This document shows, piece after piece, positions 5,835-13,170 of a DNA stretch of 20,940 nucleotides. The position numbers and the translations under genes are program-made. The notes beneath the pieces were generated by a model. The model was not told where the DNA came from. It searched no databases and saw only the letters and a list, made by a program, of their open reading frames with translations. Source of the DNA: Clostridia bacterium (lineage in GTDB: Bacteria > Bacillota_A > Clostridia > Christensenellales > Aristaeellaceae). Within the stretch, counting starts at the first letter, position 1. Each line of letters starts with the position of its first letter. The DNA lies in NCBI GenBank assembly GCA_017530275.1, contig JAFXMP010000102.1, forward strand, positions 1-20,940. The letters run 5' to 3'.

Positions 5835-6470
5835 ATGGATAAGAAAACCAACGCCGTAAACGAAACCCTGCAATTTCCCCTGGGAGACGCCTTTGAAAAG
5901 GCCGTAACGGAATTCATGGAGGCGCACCCGGAGGGCGACGCCGAGCTGACCATCGCCGTGATCGACCTGGACAGCTTCTTGCACATCAACCAGAATTTCG
6001 GCAACGCGGCCGGGGATCAGATGCTGATCGAAACCGGACGGCAGCTCGCCGCCGATCTGCCCCAAGGGGCGGCGATTTACCGTATCGCAGGCGATGAATT
6101 CGGCATCCTGTTCCCCGGCATGGAAAAGGAAGACGTGTTTTTGCTCATGGAAAAAAAGCGGGCGTCCTTCAACGTGAAAGCGCCGGACGGGGAGGAAATG
6201 ACCATTTCCGTCGGCATCGCCGCCGCTTTTGACGACGCTTCCCGCTATCAGGAATTGATGCGCAAGGCCGAAAGCGCCATGTTCCGCGTGAAATACGCCG
6301 GGCGCAATAAGGTGGCTCTGGCGCGGGAAGAAAAAATGGTGCCCAAAACCTCCCATTACACCGCCGACCAGCTGCGCCGCCTCACCGCCCTGTCCAAACG
6401 GGAGGGCGTGGGCGAAGCCATCCTGCTCCGGGAAGCCCTGGACATGCTGCTCAAAAAATACCCCAACTGA
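5835..6470 (+). CDS. GGDEF-domain protein (putative diguanylate cyclase) with C-terminal ribbon-helix-helix-like tail
   Basis: A 211-residue soluble protein; ATG 5835 with GAGGAGGG at 5820-5827. Residues about 35-165 form a GGDEF domain: metal-binding IDLDSF (D44, D46), INQNFGNAAGDQML, and signature AGDEF (85-89), a variant seen in some active cyclases. There is no RxxD inhibitory site before the signature, so product feedback through that site is unlikely. Family reaction: 2 GTP to cyclic di-GMP. Residues about 170-209 (TADQLRRLTALSKREGV then LLREALDMLLKKY) resemble the CopG/ribbon-helix-helix pattern of a short beta-strand and two helices with a conserved LxREALDxLLxKY end. No sensor or membrane segment is present. 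The gene is single, with its own promoter, palindrome and terminator. Loss of cyclase activity, leaving c-di-GMP or GTP binding, is an alternative. Confidence 0.85.
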   Translation: MDKKTNAVNETLQFPLGDAFEKAVTEFMEAHPEGDAELTIAVIDLDSFLHINQNFGNAAGDQMLIETGRQLAADLPQGAAIYRIAGDEFGILFPGMEKEDVFLLMEKKRASFNVKAPDGEEMTISVGIAAAFDDASRYQELMRKAESAMFRVKYAGRNKVALAREEKMVPKTSHYTADQLRRLTALSKREGVGEAILLREALDMLLKKYPN

Positions 6471-6492
6471 ATCTGCTCATCCGCCTTCGCCC

Positions 6493-6521
6493 AAATCTCC
6501 GCCCAGCCGCGGAGATTTTTT
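6493..6521 (+). terminator. Intrinsic terminator of the GGDEF-RHH gene
   Basis: AAATCTCCGC (6493-6502) pairs perfectly with GCGGAGATTT (6509-6518) across a 6-nt loop, with a T-run to 6521. Confidence 0.92.
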
Positions 6522-6670
6522 GCTCCAAGCAGAAAAGATTTGTCTCTTTTTCTCTTTTTCCGCGCCGCTTTTTCTCATCCGGCATGATTTGCATATCATT
6601 TGTACATGTTTTTTATCTGTTTTTTTATATTTTTTTTCGCAAACTCCATGCATTCTTAACAATTCTGTTG

Positions 6671-6676
6671 TATAAT
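6671..6676 (+). promoter_or_regulatory. -10 box of the ytfQ operon promoter
   Basis: A perfect TATAAT lies 55 nt upstream of ytfQ, with no good -35 at 16-18 nt, which suggests activator dependence or a weak promoter. The 5' leader can form a small GGACC/GGTCC hairpin (6689-6705). The pyrimidine-rich stretch 6522-6660 holds no gene; ATGAT-N6-ATCAT (6584-6599) in it is a weak operator candidate. Confidence 0.45.
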
Positions 6677-6730
6677 ATGATTAAATTCGGACCGGAAATC
6701 GGGTCCAAAGAATAACAGGAGGTAGAACCC

Positions 6731-7696
6731 ATGAAGAAGTTTGCCCGTTTGCTGCTTGCCGTCGCCCTGGTCATGACCATGATGATGGGCGCTGCCCTAG
6801 CGGAAATCACCGTCGGTATCGTGAACAATCCCCCCTCTGAATCCGGCTACCGTGAAGCCAACGTAAAGGACTTTGAATCCGTGTTCACCGCCGAAAACGG
6901 CTACACCGCCAAGACCTTCTACAGCCTCAAGAACGACGAACAGCTTGCCGCCGCCCGTCAGTTCATCACCGACGGCGTGGATTACCTGCTGATTTCCGCC
7001 GCTGAAACCACCGGCTGGGACGCCGTGCTGAAGGACGCTCAGGAAGCCGGCATCGGCGTGTTCCTGTTCGACCGTATGATCGACTGCGATTCCGCCCTGT
7101 TTGAAGCCGCCGTGGTTTCCAACATGGCCGACGAAGGCGAAACCGCCGTGAACTGGCTGCTGAGCCTGGACCTGCCGGAATACAACGTGATCCACATCCA
7201 GGGCGCTATGGGCAGCGACGCCCAGCTGGGCCGCACCGGCGCTTTGGACGCTCAGTTTGAAGCTGGCAAGATGAAGAAAGTCGTGCAGCAGACCGCTACC
7301 TGGGACGAAGCCGAAGCCAAGAAGATCGTGGAATCCGTGATCAACTCCGGCGAAGACTTCAACGTGATCTACGCTGAAAACGACGGCATGGCCCGCGGCG
7401 CTGTGGCTGCCCTGGACGAAGCTGGCATCACCCACGGCGTGAACGGCAAGGTCGTTGTGATGGGCTTTGACTGCAACAAGTGGGCTCTGCGGGAACTGCT
7501 GGCTGGCAACTGGAACTATGACGGTCAGTGCAGCCCCTTCCAGGCCGCTGTGATCGACGGCATGATCAAGACCCTGCAGAATGGCGGCGCCATCGAAGGC
7601 CTGAACGCCAAGAAGCAGATCATTTCCGTGGAAAAGGGCTTCGACGCCCGTGAGATCACCGAGGAAGATATCGCTACCTACGGCCTGGGCGAATAA
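6731..7696 (+). CDS. ytfQ: Sugar ABC transporter substrate-binding protein, YtfQ-like
   Basis: A 321-residue protein, close to the 318 of E. coli YtfQ. ATG 6731 has AGGAGG 8 nt upstream. Residues 1-24 are a Sec signal peptide (MKKFARLLLAVALVMTMMMG then AALA, cut before EITVG). The mature part is a type I periplasmic-binding fold with YtfQ-like signatures: PSESGYR, TTGWDAVLKDAQEAGIGVFL followed by DRMID, and YAENDGMARGA. Known role of YtfQ: binding galactofuranose, with some galactopyranose. It is the first of four importer genes matching ytfQ-R-T-yjfF order. Odd point: no lipobox Cys follows the signal peptide, although binding proteins of monoderm bacteria are usually lipoproteins. Specificity for galactofuranose is inferred; another pentose or hexose is possible. 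Confidence 0.9.
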   Translation: MKKFARLLLAVALVMTMMMGAALAEITVGIVNNPPSESGYREANVKDFESVFTAENGYTAKTFYSLKNDEQLAAARQFITDGVDYLLISAAETTGWDAVLKDAQEAGIGVFLFDRMIDCDSALFEAAVVSNMADEGETAVNWLLSLDLPEYNVIHIQGAMGSDAQLGRTGALDAQFEAGKMKKVVQQTATWDEAEAKKIVESVINSGEDFNVIYAENDGMARGAVAALDEAGITHGVNGKVVVMGFDCNKWALRELLAGNWNYDGQCSPFQAAVIDGMIKTLQNGGAIEGLNAKKQIISVEKGFDAREITEEDIATYGLGE

Positions 7697-7730
7697 TTCC
7701 CGGAAACGAACGAAGTGAATCCTTAAAACC

Positions 7731-7778
7731 GGCGCGGTGTGGAATGCAGTGGAGAAAATCCGCGTTCCGCACCGCGCC
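7731..7778 (+). terminator. Large intercistronic hairpin between ytfQ and ytfR (attenuator or mRNA stabiliser)
   Basis: GGCGCGGTGTGGAATGC (7731-7747) pairs with 7762-7778 over 17 bp with two G-U pairs. A T-rich but interrupted stretch follows. Such hairpins after a binding-protein gene commonly raise its expression relative to the downstream transporter genes, by partial termination or by protecting the 3' end. Confidence 0.65.
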
Positions 7779-7811
7779 CTTCATTTTATTTGATGATTGG
7801 GAGATGAACGG

Positions 7812-9317
7812 ATGGAAAACGGGGTCGTTTTAACCATGCGCGGGATCGGCAAATCCTTCCCCGGCGTCAGGGCGCTGAATAACGTGGACTTTACCCTGCG
7901 CCAGGGCGAGATCCACGCGCTGATGGGGGAAAACGGGGCGGGCAAATCCACCCTGATCAAGGTGCTCACCGGCGTGTATCCCAAGGATGAGGGAGAAATC
8001 CATATCGCAGGCGAACCGAACGCCATTGCCATCCGCTCCCCCCAGGAAGCGCAGCAGTACGGCATCAGCACCGTGTATCAGGAAATCACCCTGTGCCCCA
8101 ACCTTTCCGTGGCGGAAAACATGTATATCGGCCGGGGACAGGGGGTCACAGTGAATTGGCGGGAGATGGAAAAAAAGGCGGGCGCACTGCTGGAAAGCCT
8201 GCATATCCCCGCCCGGCCCAAGCAGCAGCTGGGCAGCTGTTCCCTGGCCGTACAGCAAATGGTGGCCATCGCCCGGGCGGTGGATACCGAATGCAAGGTG
8301 CTGATCCTGGACGAGCCCACCTCCTCCCTGGACGAAAAGGAAGTGGAAATGCTCTTTAAGCTCATGCGGGATCTGAAAGCCCGGGGCGTCGGCATCATTT
8401 TCGTCACCCACTTCTTAGAGCAGGTGTACGCTGTATGCGACCGCATCACCGTGCTGCGCAACGGCGAACTGGTGGGCGAATACGAGATCGAAAAGCTGCC
8501 GCAGGTGGAGCTGGTGGCCAAGATGATGGGCAAGGAGCTGGAGGGCCTGTCCGTGATCAAAAAGACCGGCATAGTGGACGGTTCGGGCGCGGAAACCCTG
8601 TACGAGGCCCACGGCCTTTCCAGCACGGAAAGCCGCCCCTTCGATTTCCGCATCGCCAAAGGCGAGGTGAACGGATTTACCGGCCTGCTGGGCTCCGGCC
8701 GCAGCGAAAGCGTGCGCGCCATTTTCGGCGCGGACCGGGTCACCGGCGGCAAAGTGGCGGTGAACGGCCAGCCGGCGCGCATCCAGAAGCCCATCGACGC
8801 CATGAAGCAGGGCATCGGCTACCTGCCGGAGGACCGCAAACGGGACGGCATCATCGCAGACCTCTCCGTGCGGGAAAACATCATCCTGGCCCTGCAGGTG
8901 ATGAAGGGCTTCTTCCATCCCTTCTCCCAGGCGGAAACGGAGAAATTTGCCGATGAATACATCAAGGCCCTGGATATCAAGACCGCTTCCCCCGAAACGC
9001 CCATCAAATCCCTGTCCGGCGGCAATCAGCAGAAGGTGATCCTGGCCCGCTGGCTTTTGACCCATCCCAAGTACCTGATCCTGGACGAACCCACCCGCGG
9101 CATCGACGTGGGCACCAAGACGGAGATTCAGCGGCTGGTGCTGCAATTGTCGGCGGAGGGCATGAGCGTCACCTTCATTTCCTCCGAAATCGAGGAAATG
9201 CTGCGCACCTGCTCCCGGCTGATCGTCATGCGCGACCGGCGGATCGTGGGCGAGCTTACCGGCGATCAACTGACACAGGACCACGTGATGTATACCATAG
9301 CGGGAGGAGGCGACTGA
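7812..9317 (+). CDS. ytfR: Sugar ABC transporter ATP-binding protein with two ABC domains, YtfR-like
   Basis: A 501-residue protein. ATG 7812 has GGGAG 8 nt upstream; the in-frame TTG 15 nt earlier lacks a suitable site. The first ABC domain has Walker A GENGAGKST (39-47) and Walker B LILDEPTSSLDEKE. The second has the degenerate GLLGSGRSE (about 291-299) in place of Walker A, with LSGGNQQKV (about 399) and LILDEPTRGIDVGT (about 425). This asymmetry is normal for the ribose/galactose (CUT2) class, where one site is catalytic. Known role: it powers import at the inner face of the membrane. The next gene starts one nucleotide after its stop, so it is co-translated with the permeases. Confidence 0.95.
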   Translation: MENGVVLTMRGIGKSFPGVRALNNVDFTLRQGEIHALMGENGAGKSTLIKVLTGVYPKDEGEIHIAGEPNAIAIRSPQEAQQYGISTVYQEITLCPNLSVAENMYIGRGQGVTVNWREMEKKAGALLESLHIPARPKQQLGSCSLAVQQMVAIARAVDTECKVLILDEPTSSLDEKEVEMLFKLMRDLKARGVGIIFVTHFLEQVYAVCDRITVLRNGELVGEYEIEKLPQVELVAKMMGKELEGLSVIKKTGIVDGSGAETLYEAHGLSSTESRPFDFRIAKGEVNGFTGLLGSGRSESVRAIFGADRVTGGKVAVNGQPARIQKPIDAMKQGIGYLPEDRKRDGIIADLSVRENIILALQVMKGFFHPFSQAETEKFADEYIKALDIKTASPETPIKSLSGGNQQKVILARWLLTHPKYLILDEPTRGIDVGTKTEIQRLVLQLSAEGMSVTFISSEIEEMLRTCSRLIVMRDRRIVGELTGDQLTQDHVMYTIAGGGD

Positions 9318-9318
9318 C

Positions 9319-10398
9319 ATGAGCAATTCATCCGACCGGAAGGGACGTTTCCTTGCAAACAATTCCCAGCTGCTGGTGCCCCTCATCGCCATCCTGCTGC
9401 TGGTGATCTTCAACCTGATCCGGGACCCCAGCTTCTTTTCCGTGGGCCTGGCCGCCAATAACAACGGCGACCCTGTGCTGCAGGGCAACCTGATCAGCAT
9501 TCTGAACGGCGCTTCGGAATTGGTGATCCTGTCCATGGGCATGACGCTGGTCACCGCTGCCTCCGGCGGCCAGGATATTTCCGTAGGCGCGCTGGCGGCC
9601 ATCGCGGGCAGCGTGTTCGTGAAGGTGCTCAAAAGTGGCGCGGAAATCACGCCTCTGTCCGTCCTGGGCGGCTTCCTGCTGTGCGTGGCGGTAGCCATGG
9701 TGTTCGGCGGGCTGAACGGCACGCTGGTTTCCGTGTTCCGCATCCAGCCCATGATCGCCACCCTGATCCTGTTCACCTGCGGCCGCAGCATCGCCTACTG
9801 GATCAACGGCGGCGCCACCCCCACGGTGGACAGCCCCATCATCACCGCCATCGGCAGCTTTATTCCCGGCATGCCGGTGCCCACTCCCATCCTGATCGTG
9901 TGCCTGATGGGCATTCTTTTCTTCCTGGTGTTCCGATTTACCAACTTAGGGCTGTACACTCAAACCGTGGGCATCAACCAGGGCGCGGCGCGGCTGAACG
10001 GCATCAACGCCGTGGGCATGAAATTGCTGGCCTTTGTGATCCTGGGCGCGTGCTGTGCCGTGTCCGGCGTGATCGGCGTGAGCCGTCTGAGCCTGATCAA
10101 CCATGAAACGCTGCTGATCAACATTGAAATGGATGCCATCCTGGCGGTCGCCATCGGCGGCAACTCCCTGGGCGGCGGCAAATTCAGCATGATCGGCTCC
10201 GTGCTGGGTGCTTACGCCATCCAGGCCCTTACCATCACCCTGTACGCCATGAAGGTGCCCTCCACCGACGTGAAAGCCTATAAGGCCGTGGTGATCATCC
10301 TGCTGGTGGTCATCGGTTCTCCCGTGGTGAAGGAAAAGGTCAGCCGTTTCTGGCGCAATCGGACACGTTCCGCGCATGCGAGAAAGGAGGCGGCATGA
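9319..10398 (+). CDS. ytfT: Sugar ABC transporter permease, YtfT-like
   Basis: A 359-residue membrane protein of the RbsC/BPD_transp_2 family with about eight to ten hydrophobic segments. Family landmarks include LVILSMGMTLVTAASGGQDI near residues 68-87 (the SxGMTxVxxxGGxDLSVG-type motif), QPMIATLILFTCGRSIAYWI, GINQGAARLNGIN (coupling-helix region) and AIGGNSLGGGK. Known role: it forms the translocation path with the second permease. GGAGGAGG lies just before its ATG, inside the end of ytfR, and its last codons overlap the next gene by 4 nt. Assignment to YtfT rather than RbsC rests on operon order and the neighbouring YtfQ-like protein. Confidence 0.9.
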   Translation: MSNSSDRKGRFLANNSQLLVPLIAILLLVIFNLIRDPSFFSVGLAANNNGDPVLQGNLISILNGASELVILSMGMTLVTAASGGQDISVGALAAIAGSVFVKVLKSGAEITPLSVLGGFLLCVAVAMVFGGLNGTLVSVFRIQPMIATLILFTCGRSIAYWINGGATPTVDSPIITAIGSFIPGMPVPTPILIVCLMGILFFLVFRFTNLGLYTQTVGINQGAARLNGINAVGMKLLAFVILGACCAVSGVIGVSRLSLINHETLLINIEMDAILAVAIGGNSLGGGKFSMIGSVLGAYAIQALTITLYAMKVPSTDVKAYKAVVIILLVVIGSPVVKEKVSRFWRNRTRSAHARKEAA

Positions 10399-11489
10399 GC
10401 ATGAAACAGTCTTCTCCCACGCCCGCCGCACGGAAGAGAGAACCCATCTCCGACACCCATCTGCTGCTGACCATCACCATCTGCATTTTCGTGTGCATGT
10501 ATGTGGCGGCTATGCTCATTTGGGGCGGCGGATTCTTAAAGCCCCAGATGATCTTTGATATGCTGAATGAAAACGCCTTCCTGATCATCATTTCCTGCGG
10601 GCTGACATTGGTCATGATATGCGGAAGCATCGATATTTCCGTGGGCGGCGTCACCGCCCTGGTGGCCATGGTGGGCGTGATGGTATTGAATGGAAATCTT
10701 GGCCTTACGGCAAACCTGCCGGATGGGCTTCGCATCCCCGCCGCCCTGGTGCTGGCGCTGCTCATCGGCCTGGCATTCGGCGCGGTCCAGGGTTATCTGA
10801 TTTCCTATCTGGAGATTCAGCCCTTCATCATTACCTTGGCGGGCATGTTCTTCGCCCGGGGCATGATCACCATCATCAGCGTGGACCCCCAGAAAGCCCC
10901 CGCCAGCTTCATGGACATCCTGCAGTCCCGCATCGAAATCCCCTGGCTGGGTTCGCCCAACAAAAAAGGCGTTATGATCCCCGCCCGCATGGAGATCGGC
11001 GTGGTGGTGGCCCTGGTGATCGTGGTGCTGGTGTTCATCCTGCTTCGGAAAATGAAGCTGGGCCGCCATTTTTACGCCCTGGGCGGCAACCGGCAAAGCG
11101 CGCTGATGCTGGGCGTGAACGTACGCAAGACCCGTTTCCTGGCCCACCTGTTCAGCGGCCTGCTGGCAGGCATCGCGGGCTTTGTGTTCATGACCCACAC
11201 CGGCGCAGGCAACGCCACCAATGCCACGGCTTCGGAAATGAACGCCATCGCCTCCTCCATCATCGGCGGCACCTTATTGACCGGCGGCGTGGGCAGCATC
11301 GTGGGCACCTTCTTCGGCGTGCTCACCCTGACCACCATCAAATCCATCGTGGTCACCTCCGGCCTGCGGGACCCCTGGTGGCAGTCCATCACCACCGGCG
11401 CCATGCTATGCTTCTTTATCCTTTTGCAAAGCGTGGTGCTGTCCAACAGAAACCGGGGCGGCTTCAAACGGCATTCCGGCAAGCAATAG
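10395..11489 (+). CDS. yjfF: Second sugar ABC transporter permease, YjfF-like
   Basis: A 364-residue membrane protein of the same family as its upstream neighbour; ATG 10395 overlaps the ytfT stop (ATGA), with AAAGGAGG at 10383-10390. Motifs: LIIISCGLTLVMICGSIDIS then VGGVTAL, IQPFIITLAGMFFARGMITI, YALGGNRQSALMLGVNV and IIGGTLLTGGVGSIVGTFFG. Two different permease genes after a YtfR-type ATPase are characteristic of the galactofuranose importer, since ribose and galactose importers usually use one permease. It would form a heterodimeric channel with the ytfT product. A terminator-like hairpin at 11500-11540 closes the operon. Confidence 0.9.
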   Translation: MSMKQSSPTPAARKREPISDTHLLLTITICIFVCMYVAAMLIWGGGFLKPQMIFDMLNENAFLIIISCGLTLVMICGSIDISVGGVTALVAMVGVMVLNGNLGLTANLPDGLRIPAALVLALLIGLAFGAVQGYLISYLEIQPFIITLAGMFFARGMITIISVDPQKAPASFMDILQSRIEIPWLGSPNKKGVMIPARMEIGVVVALVIVVLVFILLRKMKLGRHFYALGGNRQSALMLGVNVRKTRFLAHLFSGLLAGIAGFVFMTHTGAGNATNATASEMNAIASSIIGGTLLTGGVGSIVGTFFGVLTLTTIKSIVVTSGLRDPWWQSITTGAMLCFFILLQSVVLSNRNRGGFKRHSGKQ

Positions 11490-11499
11490 CGTCCCATAT

Positions 11500-11543
11500 A
11501 CAAGCATACCTTCCCCTGGCGGCGCTGGGGGAAGGCTTGTTTG
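11500..11543 (+). terminator. Terminator-like hairpin closing the ytfQRT-yjfF operon
   Basis: CCTTCCCC (11509-11516) pairs with GGGGAAGG (11528-11535), extended by ACAAG/CTTGT (11500-11504 with 11536-11540) across a 4-nt bulge. The T-run is short, so termination may be partial. Confidence 0.55.
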
Positions 11544-11570
11544 TATGCATATTTTTAGATCGAATACCGT

Positions 11571-11599
11571 TTGCTTTTTCAGGGCAAGTATGATAAAAT
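11571..11599 (+). promoter_or_regulatory. Promoter of the Wzz-like gene pair
   Basis: TTGCTT (11571-11576), a 17-nt spacer and TAAAAT (11594-11599) with TGn at 11591-11593 (extended -10). Confidence 0.62.
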
Positions 11600-11649
11600 G
11601 GAAAATGTAGAATTGTAGCGCCCGTTGGCGCCGATGGGAGGAAAAAAGC

Positions 11650-13170
11650 TTGGACACGAATGAGCGTCAAAAAGAAAACCTATTGGCAATCGACAAAAAC
11701 GCTCAGATCAATCTCGTGGTGAGGTCAGAATCGACCGAAGACGAGATCGATCTGGTCAATGTTTTTCGCACGTTTAAGCAAAAGAGCCGGCTCTATGCCT
11801 GGGTGATGATCTTTTGCATGGTGGCGGGCTTGTGCGCGCCTCTGCTTCTTTATCAGTTTTCCAAACCAATGCTGACGGTTTCATCGGTGGTCACGCTGAA
11901 TTATGGCGTTGACAGCCTGATCGCTCCGGATGGAAATGCGCTGGATCTTTCCCAGCTCACTTCCTCCTATGTGCTTCAGAACGCCTTGAACGGATTGGAG
12001 TTTTCTTATCCCGTCTCCGTCAGCAATCTGCGCTCCAATATCCAGATTGAACGGCTGCTTACTGAGGAAAGCCGCCAGGCCCAGGAGCTTGCGGCAAAAA
12101 TGACGGAAGACAAGGACGCCAATGCTTATACCCAGGCGCAAAGCGTCGAACTGACATACGATCATAAATTCATCGTTTCTCTTACCAACGGATTTGGTGA
12201 TGAAGACAGCAGGATAAAGTATGAGCTGAAAGCTGATGAACTTCGCCTGGTGCTTGGCCGGGTATTGGATGCCTATAACGATTACCTGATCACCACATAC
12301 GGCAATCTGCAATTGCCCGACGATGAGATTTCCCCGATCGATACGGATCATTATGATATCCTGAAAAGCCTGGAATTGCTGCGCACGGCGGAAGATAATC
12401 TGTACGATTACTGCAAATCACAGAAGGAAACGATTCGGTCCTACCGTTCCTGGCAGACCGGACGCACCCTGAACGACTGGATGGAGACGCTGCAAACAGG
12501 CAGGGCAGTGAGCATTGACTATTTGTATTCCTATGTCTATATCAATAGTATCGTAGTCGACAAGGATTCCATGCTGACTTCTTACCAATACCAGCTTCGC
12601 AATACGCAGACCAAGCTGGACGCAATCAACAAGAATATTGAAACGGTAAAAAGCATCCTGGAAAACTATAAAAATGACGATATCTTCGTTTCCGTGCAGG
12701 AAGCCGATTCCGCAAAGTCCACAACTACGACGACCGATTATTTCAACAAACTGATTCTGGAGCAGGCGGAAAATTACAAACAGGCCGCGAAGCTGGAAAT
12801 TGATATTGCCAACCTGAATGAGAAAATCAACACCCTGACGGATGAAGACCGCGCCGGCGTTTCGAGCTTGCTGTCTATGGAACAAATCAAGGAAGACCTC
12901 AACAAAACCGTTGAATCCTGCCAATCCGTCTACAACGCCATAAAAGCTCATATGGAAGAGGTGCAAGCCAGTCCTCTGTGCACAGATTTCACGAAATACA
13001 CAGTCCCGCAGGGCAATCAGAAGAATTTCCTTGCGAGCAATGCGAAAAACATGATCGTCGGCGCGGTGATCGGCGCGGCGATCGCGTGCGGTTTGTGGTT
13101 CGTGGCCGCGCTGGCTCCTGAATTCACAAAAATGGACAATAAAAAAGTAAAGGAGGAGGCTGCCAAATGA
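11650..13170 (+). CDS. Wzz-like membrane protein 1 (polysaccharide co-polymerase topology)
   Basis: A 506-residue protein with a TTG start at 11650; GGGAGG lies 8 nt upstream and no ATG fits. A cytoplasmic N-terminus with EDEIDLVNVFRTFKQKSRLY, typical of chain-length determinant proteins, leads into a membrane segment near 47-70. About 400 mostly helical, coiled-coil-like residues should lie outside the membrane, and a second segment near 467-490 (MIVGAVIGAAIACGLWFVAA) is followed by a short charged tail. Known role of this topology: setting polysaccharide chain length or export. No tyrosine-kinase domain is fused or adjacent, and no glycosyltransferases are nearby, so the polymer is unknown. 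It overlaps the next gene by 4 nt. The codon mix is AT-richer than that of the flanking genes. Confidence 0.72.
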   Translation: MDTNERQKENLLAIDKNAQINLVVRSESTEDEIDLVNVFRTFKQKSRLYAWVMIFCMVAGLCAPLLLYQFSKPMLTVSSVVTLNYGVDSLIAPDGNALDLSQLTSSYVLQNALNGLEFSYPVSVSNLRSNIQIERLLTEESRQAQELAAKMTEDKDANAYTQAQSVELTYDHKFIVSLTNGFGDEDSRIKYELKADELRLVLGRVLDAYNDYLITTYGNLQLPDDEISPIDTDHYDILKSLELLRTAEDNLYDYCKSQKETIRSYRSWQTGRTLNDWMETLQTGRAVSIDYLYSYVYINSIVVDKDSMLTSYQYQLRNTQTKLDAINKNIETVKSILENYKNDDIFVSVQEADSAKSTTTTTDYFNKLILEQAENYKQAAKLEIDIANLNEKINTLTDEDRAGVSSLLSMEQIKEDLNKTVESCQSVYNAIKAHMEEVQASPLCTDFTKYTVPQGNQKNFLASNAKNMIVGAVIGAAIACGLWFVAALAPEFTKMDNKKVKEEAAK

